Shown here piece by piece: positions 52,300 through 60,021 of a stretch of DNA of 64,000 bases. The stretch comes from WQZF01 sp031556405 (lineage in GTDB: Bacteria; Pseudomonadota; Gammaproteobacteria; Burkholderiales; Rhodocyclaceae). The number at the start of each line of letters is the position of its first letter. The stretch's first letter is position 1. Both the position numbers and the translations under genes were made by a program. The stretch covers positions 25,336-89,335 of the forward strand of contig JAVBTC010000074.1 in the NCBI GenBank assembly GCA_031556405.1, given 5' to 3'. The notes beneath the pieces are model-generated. The model had not been told where the DNA came from. It made no database searches and saw only the letters and a program-made list of their open reading frames with translations.

Positions 52300-52914
52300 T
52301 CAGGCCTCCGGCGGCTGGGTTTCGACGAACGACGGACGTTGACTCAGGCGGTCGTAGAGACGCGCCAGACCGGGATGCTCGGCCTGCCATTCGATATCGG
52401 GCAGGCGCAGGCAAAGATAGCCGAGCGCACAGCCCACCGCCGCGTCGGCAAGCGAGAAATGGGTGCCGACGCAATGCGGGTGTTCGTCCTTGAGTCCGTT
52501 CGCCATGAAGGCGAGGCTGCGCTCGATTTTGTCGCGCTGGCGCTGGATCCAGGATTCGCTTTGCTGCTCCGGCAGGCGTTTGTTTTCGAGATGGATCAGT
52601 GCCGCCGCGTCGCAGATGCCGTCGGCCAGCGCCTCCCAACAGCGCACTTCGGTGCGCGCGCGGCCCGTGGCCGGCAATAGCTTGTTGTTGGGCGCCGCGC
52701 TGTCGAGGTATTCGACGATTACGCGCGAATCGAAAATCGGCGTCTCGTCGTCGAGGATGAGCACCGGAACCTTGCCCAGGGGATTGCTGTGCGGAACCTG
52801 CGTGCCGTCTTCCCAAGGGGAATCGACGGCAAAATCGTAGTCGATTTTCTTTTCCGCGAGGACCACACGCACCTTGCGTACGTAAGGGCTGGTCAATGAA
52901 CCGATCAATTTCAT
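52300..52914 (-). CDS. Glutathione S-transferase family protein
   Basis: The 204-residue product has a thioredoxin-like N-terminal domain (MKLIGSLTSPYVRKVRVVLAE, with the Ser/Pro catalytic region near 9-12) and an all-helical C-terminal domain. The cis-proline NPLGKVPVL (about 44-52) and the glutathione-binding DSRVIVEYLD are present. This is the beta-proteobacterial GST (YibF-like) layout. ATG 52914. The substrate is unknown. A perfect 20-bp tandem duplication lies 40 bp upstream of the start. Confidence 0.9.
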   Translation of the reverse strand: MKLIGSLTSPYVRKVRVVLAEKKIDYDFAVDSPWEDGTQVPHSNPLGKVPVLILDDETPIFDSRVIVEYLDSAAPNNKLLPATGRARTEVRCWEALADGICDAAALIHLENKRLPEQQSESWIQRQRDKIERSLAFMANGLKDEHPHCVGTHFSLADAAVGCALGYLCLRLPDIEWQAEHPGLARLYDRLSQRPSFVETQPPEA

Positions 52915-53442
52915 GAGGTGGGGTCTCGGTAAATGGAATTACAGGGGGCTTATATATAGGCATTGCGGCATCGATATAGGCATTGCGGCATCGTGGCGCC
53001 GTCTCGGCAGCGATGATGTCTTCCCCTCGAACGCACCGGCATCCGAGCGGCGGATTATAGCATTGGGCACTGGTGCCGATTGCACCGGCGGGCGGCGTTT
53101 TCCGGGGATTTTGGGCGTCGATGCAACAATGCGCTGGAAATAAGCGCGGGACACCGTCGTTTTCCCGGAAGCATGGGAAAAACATGCTTTCGTTCGTCTC
53201 TTGCTCATCTTTTATCCATTCGCGGGCGATAAACGGTGCCTGGGGCTTCCTGTTTGCGTTGTTTTTACCGGCTTGCGTTTGTTTTCCGGCGGATGTCCGT
53301 CGAGAAAAACGGGTATTTTCGGAAATTCCCGCGCTTTTTTGTTGTGTGTCGTCCATGGCTTTTCTCCGCGTCTGGGAATTTCCGGGAATCGCTATAAAAT
53401 GCCCATCTTCGGTCGCTACTTCTCATGGTTCAGGATTTTTTC
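52915..53442. other. Intergenic region gst to purB
   Basis: This 528-bp gap separates the divergent gst and purB genes. It holds the 20-bp tandem duplication at 52954-52993 and a possible purB -10 (TATAAA at 53393-53398). Open frames inside have no recognisable protein. Confidence 0.55.
52954..52993 (+). repeat. Perfect 20-bp tandem duplication upstream of gst
   Basis: The unit, which begins ATATAGGCATTG, occurs twice without a mismatch and without spacer (52954-52973 and 52974-52993). In the gst direction a TATATATA stretch next to it could be part of the promoter. Confidence 0.9.
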
Positions 53443-54882
53443 ATGACTGCCACTTCTTCTCCCGCCGCCCCCGCTACCGTTTCCGCCGGGCGAAACGATT
53501 CATCACCCCTTTCGGCGCTGCTGGCGCTTTCGCCGCTCGATGGACGTTATGCCGCCAAGGCGGATGCCTTGCGTCTGCAATTTTCCGAATACGGATTGAT
53601 CCGCCGCCGCCTGCAAGTCGAAATCGCCTGGCTGCAGGCGCTTGCGGCGGAACCGCATTTTGCCGAGATTCCTTCTTTTTCCGGCGCCACGGCGGCGGCG
53701 CTGGAAGCGCTGGTGCGCGATTTTTCGCCGGAACAGGCGCTGGAGGTCAAAGCGATCGAAGCGCGCACGAATCACGATGTAAAAGCGCTCGAATACTGGA
53801 TCCGCGAGACGTTCGCGGCACGGCGGGAAACCTTTTCCGAAGCGCTCGCCGCGGCCGAATTCATTCATTTCGCCTGTACTTCGGAAGACATCAACAATCT
53901 CTCCCATGCGCTGATGCTGCAGGCGGCACGCGACGAGATACTGCTGCCCGCGTTGCAGAAGATCGTCTCCGCGTTGCGCGCGCTGGCGCATGCGCACGCC
54001 GAGCTGCCGATGATGGCGCGCACGCACGGCCAGCCGGCGACGCCGACGACGCTGGGCAAGGAAATCGCCAATGTCGTCTGGCGGCTGGAGCGTGCCCGGG
54101 CCGGTATCGCCGCGGTCGTACTGACCGGCAAGATGAACGGCGCGGTGGGTAACTACAATGCGCATCTGGCGGCCTATCCCGGCTTCGACTGGGAAGGTTT
54201 CGCGCGGCGTTTCGTGGAAGGGCTGGGGATCGAATTCAATCCCTATACGATCCAGATCGAGCCGCACGACGCGATGGCCGAACTGTTCGACGCTTTTGCG
54301 CGCGCCAATACCATCCTGATCGATCTCGACCGCGACGTCTGGGGCTATATCTCGCTCGGTTTCTTCCGGCAGAAGGTCAAGGCCGGCGAAGTCGGTTCGT
54401 CGACAATGCCGCACAAGGTCAATCCGATCGATTTCGAAAATTCCGAAGGCAATCTCGGTCTGGCCAACACGGTGCTGCGGCATCTTGCCGAGAAATTGCC
54501 GATTTCGCGCTGGCAGCGCGATCTCACCGATTCGACGGTACTGCGCAATATGGGCGTGGCGCTCGGCTATACGCTGCTCGGCTACGATGCCCTGCTGCGC
54601 GGCTTGTCCAAACTGGAAGCCGTGCCGGAACGGCTGCGGGACGACCTGGACGCGAATTGGGAACTGCTGGCCGAGCCGATCCAGACCGTGATGCGCCGTT
54701 TCGGCGTTCCCGAGCCGTATGAAAAACTGAAGGCGCTGACGCGGGGGCAGCGGATTTCGCGCGAGCAGATGCAGGCGTTCGTCGCGGCGCTGGAGATTCC
54801 GGAAGCGGCGAAGGCGGAACTGTTGCGGCTGACGCCGTGGGATTACACCGGCAAGGCGGCGGAACTGGCGCGCGGGATCTGA
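53443..54882 (+). CDS. purB: Adenylosuccinate lyase
   Basis: PurB cleaves SAICAR and adenylosuccinate in purine synthesis, as a homotetramer. The product is 479 residues, the E. coli-like type. Family signatures: LSPLDGRYA, ARTNHDVKALEYWIRE, MMARTHGQPATPTTLGKE, and SSTMPHKVNPIDFENSEGN with the catalytic serine loop. The start ATG 53443 has AGGA at 8 bases; the N-terminal Ala/Ser/Pro-rich 28 residues are an unusual extension before LSALLALSPLDGRY. It lies on plus beyond the gst gap. Confidence 0.97.
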   Translation: MTATSSPAAPATVSAGRNDSSPLSALLALSPLDGRYAAKADALRLQFSEYGLIRRRLQVEIAWLQALAAEPHFAEIPSFSGATAAALEALVRDFSPEQALEVKAIEARTNHDVKALEYWIRETFAARRETFSEALAAAEFIHFACTSEDINNLSHALMLQAARDEILLPALQKIVSALRALAHAHAELPMMARTHGQPATPTTLGKEIANVVWRLERARAGIAAVVLTGKMNGAVGNYNAHLAAYPGFDWEGFARRFVEGLGIEFNPYTIQIEPHDAMAELFDAFARANTILIDLDRDVWGYISLGFFRQKVKAGEVGSSTMPHKVNPIDFENSEGNLGLANTVLRHLAEKLPISRWQRDLTDSTVLRNMGVALGYTLLGYDALLRGLSKLEAVPERLRDDLDANWELLAEPIQTVMRRFGVPEPYEKLKALTRGQRISREQMQAFVAALEIPEAAKAELLRLTPWDYTGKAAELARGI

Positions 54883-54931
54883 AGTCCGGGAATCGGATTC
54901 CGGGGATCGGATTTCGGGGCGGAAAACAGCG

Positions 54932-55261
54932 ATGGCGATGGAACAGCGAGTGGAAGATACGGCACAGGATGCGGCACAGGACCGGCCCTGTCCGCGCTGC
55001 GGGGGTTTGGTTGCCGATGGCGCGGTGTATTGCCCGCATTGCTGTGGCGCTCCCCGGCTGCGCGGCGATTTGCGCCGCGTCGCGCGCGGAGGTCTGCGCG
55101 GCGGTGCGCTGGGACTGCTCTTCGGCCTGTTCGTCGCGGCGGTCTTGCTGTGGGTCTGGGGCGACGTGCGCGGCACCCGCGGCATGGCGTTCGGTTGCAT
55201 CGTCGCCTGTTTCACGACGGGGCTGCTGCTCGGTCTGGTGCGCGGGCGGGGATGGCGCTGA
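54932..55261 (+). CDS. Zinc-ribbon membrane protein, unknown
   Basis: The 109-residue product has an N-terminal zinc ribbon (CPRCGG at about 20-25, CPHCCG at about 34-39), a basic linker, and two hydrophobic segments (LGLLFGLFVAAVLLWVW and MAFGCIVACFTTGLLLGLV). No enzymatic motif is seen. It follows purB by 49 bp; the gap contains a short tandem repeat of the GGGGATCGGAT type. The role is unknown; the ribbon may bind a partner or nucleic acid. Confidence 0.75.
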   Translation: MAMEQRVEDTAQDAAQDRPCPRCGGLVADGAVYCPHCCGAPRLRGDLRRVARGGLRGGALGLLFGLFVAAVLLWVWGDVRGTRGMAFGCIVACFTTGLLLGLVRGRGWR

Positions 55262-55292
55262 ACCGTACGAACAGGAAAGGATGAAGTAAACG

Positions 55293-55613
55293 ATGTCGGT
55301 TTTTCAGGCGAACCTCAAAAAATTGCCGGGAATTTCCCACCTGGCCGCGCTCAATCTGCTCGATGACGCGGGCAATGTCATTGCCAGCATCGAAAACAAG
55401 CCGGGCAGCCAGGGGTCATTGTCGATATACAACCATCTGGCGCAGGTCTATGGCGCCATCGGTCCCGAGGCGGCGCGAAAGGGAATCGAGCTTTTCGCGG
55501 AACAGGGCGAGGAAGCTCGCGCGCATCCGGGCAAGCATCCGAATATAGATCGCCTGTTCGCGCTGATCGAAGAAGGCGGGCGGTGGCGCGTGAAACATGT
55601 GTTCGCGCTCTGA
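55293..55613 (+). CDS. DUF2322 family protein
   Basis: The 106-residue product fits DUF2322, with LPGISHLAALNLLDDAGNVIA near the start, NKPGSQGSLSIYNHLAQVYG in the middle, and AHPGKHPNIDRLFALIEEG near the end. It is soluble, with no known active site. ATG 55293 is preceded by a purine-rich stretch with AGGA. It lies 31 bp after the zinc-ribbon gene and may be co-transcribed. Confidence 0.88.
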   Translation: MSVFQANLKKLPGISHLAALNLLDDAGNVIASIENKPGSQGSLSIYNHLAQVYGAIGPEAARKGIELFAEQGEEARAHPGKHPNIDRLFALIEEGGRWRVKHVFAL

Positions 55614-55743
55614 AGGCAGGGCGGGAATGTCGAAAAGTCGGAATAAGTCGTTGTCCGTCTTTGTTGTTCGCGACGGCACTTTCCCGTGAATGATGTTTCC
55701 GGTATGGGAACGAGTCGGGGAACAAACCGGGGAATGGACGAAG

Positions 55744-56253
55744 ATGTGGTGTTTTGCCCGGAAATGTCTCGCGGTGGCAGGCGCGTTCGTCGCGTCTCTT
55801 TCCATCGCCGCGGCGCAGGATGCGGAAGTGCAGCCGCCGCGTGCCCTGCAGAATGGCGACTGTGTCGAATATCGGGAAGAAGGCGCGGGCCTGATCCTGA
55901 AAACACCGAGCTATTGGGTGCGCGGACGGGTGGTCGAATCGTACAGGTCCCGTCATACGATCGGCCTTTGTCCGGATGCTGATAAACCGCGCTCCCGCTA
56001 CGGACGGGAGGAGTGGAAACGTTTTGCCGCCGCTTATCCCTGCGCCTGGAGCCAAAGTGCACCGCCCGAGGGCGGTTCCGAAATTACCGTGTTACGGGTC
56101 CGTTTTGCCGTTACCGCGTGGGAAACGCCGTGGACACGGGACCATGGTCAGAATGGGTGGCTCTACCGGGGCCATTTTCTCGATACGGCGCTCAAGGAAG
56201 GCGTCGTGCTCGATGTCGACGCCTCCTTGCTCGGCTATTGCGCGGAACGTTGA
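55744..56253 (+). CDS. Exported hypothetical protein
   Basis: From ATG 55744 the product is 169 residues with a signal peptide (MWCFARKCLAVAGAFVASLSIAAAQ, cleavage after about residue 24). The mature part has three or four cysteines and beta-type sequence with repeated charged turns; no family is recognised. The N-terminus is preceded by short repeats (GGGGAA-type, 55700-55740). An in-frame upstream ATG at 55690 would bury the signal, so it is less likely. Function unknown. Confidence 0.7.
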   Translation: MWCFARKCLAVAGAFVASLSIAAAQDAEVQPPRALQNGDCVEYREEGAGLILKTPSYWVRGRVVESYRSRHTIGLCPDADKPRSRYGREEWKRFAAAYPCAWSQSAPPEGGSEITVLRVRFAVTAWETPWTRDHGQNGWLYRGHFLDTALKEGVVLDVDASLLGYCAER

Positions 56254-56378
56254 AACCGGGTTGCGATACGAATCGAAGTACAGATTGAAGTGCGGATTGC
56301 GATAACCGGAGCGTGACAGCGAGCGGCGCGGGATGGTGGTGGGAGCTTGGCGTGGCGAGGCATCCGGCCGTACCGGAA

Positions 56379-57011
56379 TTACGCTTCCGGCGTTTTCCGT
56401 TTGCCGCGCCGAGTATCCGTTTTCGCCGGTTCCGTCGCATCCGCCGTGCCCTTTTCCGCTTTCGGCGGTTTGGTCCGGGAGGCCGAGGATTTTGGAGCGT
56501 CCTGTTTCCGGTGTTCTTCCTGCTGCCTGGCCTGAAGCTGGGCTTCCTGCATCTGGGCGTGCATCTGCTGCATCAGATTCCATGGCCACATGGCGGCCTG
56601 AGCAAAGGCAGGCGGAATTTCCGGAGTGGCGGTGGAATCCGTTTTTTCGTCGGGAGCCTCGCCGCCTTCCGGCGACGGTGCGGCATCGTCGCGCTGTGCC
56701 TCGGTGGGCGGTGGCATTGCCATCGCCTGGCTTGCCTGCGCGGTTTCCTGTACCGAGGCCGAAGCGAATTTTCCCATCGCGCGTACCGCGCCGATGGTCG
56801 AGAGTTGCATTTCCAGACTCTGAATCGTCATCTGCAGCATCGAAAGATTCATCCGCAGCCAGCCTTCCACGGATTTCAGGTCATGGATCCGTTTTTCCAG
56901 TTCGTCGACATCGAACGTCGGCGTTACCATTCCGGGGAGAGAAAATCCCATGTTGCTCCATAGATTTCGGACGAAATCCAGAGGATCGTTAGAATTCGCA
57001 GGGCGCGTCAT
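56379..57011 (-). CDS. PhaM-like polyhydroxyalkanoate granule protein
   Basis: The 210-residue product has a conserved N-terminal part (NDPLDFVRNLWSNMGFSLPGMV, then LEKRIHDLKSVEGWLRMNLSMLQMTIQSLEMQL, a coiled coil) and a Lys/Ala/Pro/Thr-rich basic C-terminus (RTKPPKAEKGTADATEPAKT). This is the layout of PhaM, which links PHB granules to the nucleoid and stimulates PHB synthase. It suggests that the organism stores PHA. ATG 57011 has AAGGAG at 7 bases. No phaC gene is in the window. Divergent from the response regulator. Confidence 0.85.
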   Translation of the reverse strand: MTRPANSNDPLDFVRNLWSNMGFSLPGMVTPTFDVDELEKRIHDLKSVEGWLRMNLSMLQMTIQSLEMQLSTIGAVRAMGKFASASVQETAQASQAMAMPPPTEAQRDDAAPSPEGGEAPDEKTDSTATPEIPPAFAQAAMWPWNLMQQMHAQMQEAQLQARQQEEHRKQDAPKSSASRTKPPKAEKGTADATEPAKTDTRRGKRKTPEA

Positions 57012-57193
57012 GAGGATCTCCTTGGCAGTGAATCTGATGAGGGGTGGGCGAACCCGCCTGGCAGTGACCAACGGCTATGCCTGCCTGCAGGCGCTTATAA
57101 TGATTATATCTTCACGTTGATGGCGTTGCGTCCGGTACGCAGTGGAGGCGACGGCCGGTGGTTCGATACTGCCGCTCTTGGGTGGGAGGGGAA

Positions 57194-57838
57194 ATGTTAA
57201 GACTGCTGATGGTTGAAGACCATGCCTTGGTGCGGGAAGGTCTGGCGCAGACCCTGCGCCGTCTCGACGATGGCGTCGAGGTTTTCGAAGCGGCCAGCGG
57301 CGCGGAGGCGCTGGAGTTGCTGCGGCGGATGGGTGGAGTCGACCTGTTGTTGCTTGATCTGGCGTTGCCCGAAGAAGACGGGTTTCAATGTCTGGGCAAG
57401 CTGCGCCGAAAATATCCCGAAGTCCCCGTGGTAATCGTTTCCGCCTACGATGACGTGCTAACGATCCGCCGGGCGTTGCGGCAGGGCGCTTCCGGTTTCG
57501 TGCCCAAGGCGTATTCCGGCGAGCGCATGCTCGCCGCTTTGCGCGTGGTGCTGGAAGGGGAGATTTACACGCCCGAATATCTTCCCACGCAGAATGGCGC
57601 CCCGCCGGTGCTGCCGCTCGGGGGGAATCTTTCGCCGCAGGAATTCGGGTTGACCGAGCGCCAGTCCGAAGTGCTCGCCCTGGTCGTACGCGGCTGTTCC
57701 AACCGCGATATCGCCGAGCGGCTGGGGATGGGGCAGGGAACGGTGAAGAGCCATATCAACGCCATTTTCAAAGCGCTGCATGTGACCAGCCGCGTTCAGG
57801 CGCTGGTGGCGGTGACGCAATACGGAATCAAATTGTAA
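57194..57838 (+). CDS. NarL/LuxR-family response regulator
   Basis: The 214-residue product has a receiver domain (acidic residues E8/D9, phosphoacceptor D55 in LLLLDLALPEEDG, conserved Lys in VPKAYSG) and a LuxR-type helix-turn-helix (LTERQSEVLALVVRGCSNRDIAERLGMG, about 155-182). ATG 57194 has GGGAGGGG close upstream. No sensor kinase is adjacent, so it is an orphan regulator here. Its TAA stop lies at the left edge of repeat copy 9. Confidence 0.92.
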   Translation: MLRLLMVEDHALVREGLAQTLRRLDDGVEVFEAASGAEALELLRRMGGVDLLLLDLALPEEDGFQCLGKLRRKYPEVPVVIVSAYDDVLTIRRALRQGASGFVPKAYSGERMLAALRVVLEGEIYTPEYLPTQNGAPPVLPLGGNLSPQEFGLTERQSEVLALVVRGCSNRDIAERLGMGQGTVKSHINAIFKALHVTSRVQALVAVTQYGIKL

Positions 57839-57912
57839 TTTTCTATATTTGTGAAATTAAGTTTCATGTATGTAGCTGGTTTTAATAATATATTATTAAT
57901 TTGATTTGGAAT
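57838..57912 (+). repeat. A/T-rich quasi-palindromic repeat, copy 9
   Basis: GAAAT at 57853, TGTAG at 57871-57875 (18 bases later) and TTGGAAT at 57906-57912 (about 30 bases later) match the family spacing. The last A of the response regulator stop (57836-57838) is at its left edge. It lies between two convergent genes. Confidence 0.8.
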
Positions 57913-57979
57913 TCAGGTCCCGGTTCTCGTGCGGTGAAAGAATCGTGCCGGGGAACGAGCGCATCCGCACGGTGGAAGC

Positions 57980-58726
57980 CTAACGGCGATAACAGTAAAG
58001 CCTGCTTTCCCGTGCATCGCCGACCTCGATGACGGATTCGGGTTCCACTTCCGGTATCGGGAAGCCGTTGCTGACCAGAAGGCTGCCCGGACGCATCTCG
58101 CGCAGGGCCTTTTCCCACAGTTCGGGCATCGGCGCTGGCGACAGGAATGCATACACCAGATCGAATTCGGTCAGCGATGTCGTCCATAAATCGCCCCAGC
58201 GCCATGCGATATTGCGCCGTCCCAGCGTCAGCAGACGGCCGATCAGCCAGGTCAGCGGAGCATTTTCGATCCCCACGTAGCTCCCTTGTGGGCGCAGTAC
58301 GGCGAGCGGATGCAAAAGGCTGCCGAATCCGGCGCCGAGATCGACGCAGCGTGCCGCGTTCCCTTCGGGCAACAGCGCCGCGACGGCCTGGGCCGTCGCG
58401 CCGGTCGACAGATAGAGCGGAATCTGGTCACGGGCAGCGCCGCGAAACACCAGTACCGACACGATAAAGGCGGCGAGAAACCATGACGGATCGATCTTCA
58501 GTTGCGCGACATACCACGCCAGCGGCGCAAACAGCGCGTGAATGATGCACCACCAGTAATTCTGGCGGCTGACCACGGCGAACAGAAAGGCGGTAGCTCC
58601 GATGACAAGCGCGATTTCACGCCAGGGTAATGCCTCGCCTTTGAAGAAATAATACGGTGTGGCCAGTGACAGTACCGCGAGCGCGGTGGCGGCCTGTAAG
58701 GCGAATTGGCGCCGTGCGATGTTCAC
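57980..58726 (-). CDS. Membrane-anchored class I methyltransferase-like protein
   Basis: The 248-residue product has about four hydrophobic segments in its first 95 residues, then a methyltransferase domain. The SAM loop is VDLGAGFGSLLHPLAVLRPQGSYVGIENA (GxGxG type) at about 128-156, and FDLVYAFLSPAPM is the post-motif strand. Soluble methyltransferases with membrane anchors of this kind are rare; the substrate is unknown. The gene is alone, convergent with the response regulator across repeat copy 9. Confidence 0.8.
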   Translation of the reverse strand: MNIARRQFALQAATALAVLSLATPYYFFKGEALPWREIALVIGATAFLFAVVSRQNYWWCIIHALFAPLAWYVAQLKIDPSWFLAAFIVSVLVFRGAARDQIPLYLSTGATAQAVAALLPEGNAARCVDLGAGFGSLLHPLAVLRPQGSYVGIENAPLTWLIGRLLTLGRRNIAWRWGDLWTTSLTEFDLVYAFLSPAPMPELWEKALREMRPGSLLVSNGFPIPEVEPESVIEVGDARESRLYCYRR

Positions 58727-58816
58727 TGCGGCCCTCCGAAAAACGAAAGAGGCATTGTAACAAGCGCCCTATCAAACACCCCCGCGGCTTCGTTTCCGGC
58801 ATTTCTTCCAAATCCG

Positions 58817-59422
58817 TCAAAGAATGGCGCAGGCACTGGCGAACTCCAGCCGCGGGCTGCGTGGATACAGCTTTGCGGGGTCGCCGTAGCCGAGATTGCA
58901 CAGGAAGTTCGATTTGAAGCGGCCGTCGGGGAAAAACTCACGGTCGAGCGCGGCATTGTCGAAACCGGACATCGGCCCGCAATCGAGCCCCAGTGCCCGC
59001 GCCGCCAGGATGAAATAAGCTCCTTGCAGACTGCCGTTGCGGAACGCCGTGATTTCCGTCTCGGCTTGCTTCTCCTCCCCGGCGTACCAGCTTCTCGCAT
59101 CGGCATGAGGGAAAAGCTGCGGCAGATGCTCGTAAAACCGGCTGTCGTAGGCAAGAATGGCCGTAATCGGCGCCACCATCGTCTTTTCCACGTTGCCAGG
59201 GCTCAGGCAAGGTTTCAGGCGTGCTTTCGCCTGCGGCGATTTGACGAAAACGATGCGCAACGGCTGGCCGTTTGCCGCCGTGGGCGGCAGTGCGGCCAGT
59301 TCATAAACCTGTTGTAACAGCGCATCATCGACAGGTTTGTCCGTCCAGAAAAAATGCGTGCGTGCGGCAGTAAACAAAGTTTCCAGCGATGCAGCGGAAA
59401 GGGGCGCGCGAGAGTGATCCAA
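58817..59422 (-). CDS. Malonic semialdehyde reductase/nitroreductase, RutE-like
   Basis: The 201-residue product is an FMN nitroreductase-family protein of the RutE/HadB type. Features: TFFWTDKPVDDALLQQVYELA-type N-terminus, PPTAANGQPLRIVFVKS, and AARALGLDCGPMSGFDNAALD. The start is TTG 59422, with AAGGAG six bases upstream; longer frames extend into the tRNA-side leader and are not supported. RutE homologues detoxify malonic semialdehyde in pyrimidine breakdown, but no other rut gene is near, so another aldehyde or quinone substrate is equally possible. Confidence 0.88.
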   Translation of the reverse strand: MDHSRAPLSAASLETLFTAARTHFFWTDKPVDDALLQQVYELAALPPTAANGQPLRIVFVKSPQAKARLKPCLSPGNVEKTMVAPITAILAYDSRFYEHLPQLFPHADARSWYAGEEKQAETEITAFRNGSLQGAYFILAARALGLDCGPMSGFDNAALDREFFPDGRFKSNFLCNLGYGDPAKLYPRSPRLEFASACAIL

Positions 59423-59593
59423 GATATTCTCCTTGAATGATTGCCTTTGAATGGAACGCCCGATTTTAAATAATGTTCTCCATTTTTGGGCTGGATTCGA
59501 AAATGAAAAGTCCGTGTCGGGAATTCTTTCGGGATTGAAAAATATTCTCATTGGCTTTTGTCGGCGGACGTTCTGCCGCAATGCGCGGGATAT

Positions 59594-59622
59594 TTGACAA
59601 AATTGCGACGGGTGCTCATAAT
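59594..59622 (+). promoter_or_regulatory. Sigma-70-type promoter for the tRNA-tuf operon
   Basis: TTGACA (59594-59599) and CATAAT (59617-59622) are spaced by 17 bases, just upstream of tRNA-Tyr. This is a near-consensus promoter for the whole tRNA-tuf-secE run. Confidence 0.85.
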
Positions 59623-59636
59623 TCCGCGCTTCGATT

Positions 59637-59722
59637 GGAGGGGTGCCCGAGTGGCTAAAGGGGGCAGACTGTAAATCTGTTGGCTTACGCCTACGTTGGT
59701 TCGAATCCAACCTCCTCCACCA
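59637..59722 (+). tRNA. tRNA-Tyr (GTA)
   Basis: A cloverleaf with a long variable arm, anticodon GTA in the loop CTGTAAA, acceptor stem GGAGGGG/CTCCTCC and encoded CCA. Length 86. Confidence 0.97.
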
Positions 59723-59773
59723 AATTACCGCGTAAGCAATGACGGCAATCGTCGGTTGGCGGTCAAGGTTTGT

Positions 59774-59847
59774 GCGGGTGTAGCTCAATGGTAGAGCAGA
59801 AGCCTTCCAAGCTTATGACGAGGGTTCGATTCCCTTCACCCGCTCCA
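59774..59847 (+). tRNA. tRNA-Gly (TCC)
   Basis: A cloverleaf with acceptor GCGGGTG/CACCCGC, anticodon TCC in CTTCCAA, T arm GGTTCGATTCC and encoded CCA. Length 74. Confidence 0.97.
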
Positions 59848-59883
59848 CATGCTGTGCCAGGGGTTTAGTTTTTGCGGTCGTTT

Positions 59884-59958
<75 letters not shown>

Positions 59959-60021
59959 CGATGACGGTTTTTTGGGTTTTGAGTCAAGGAATATTAACTT
60001 CTAACGTGTGAGGTACCGGCA

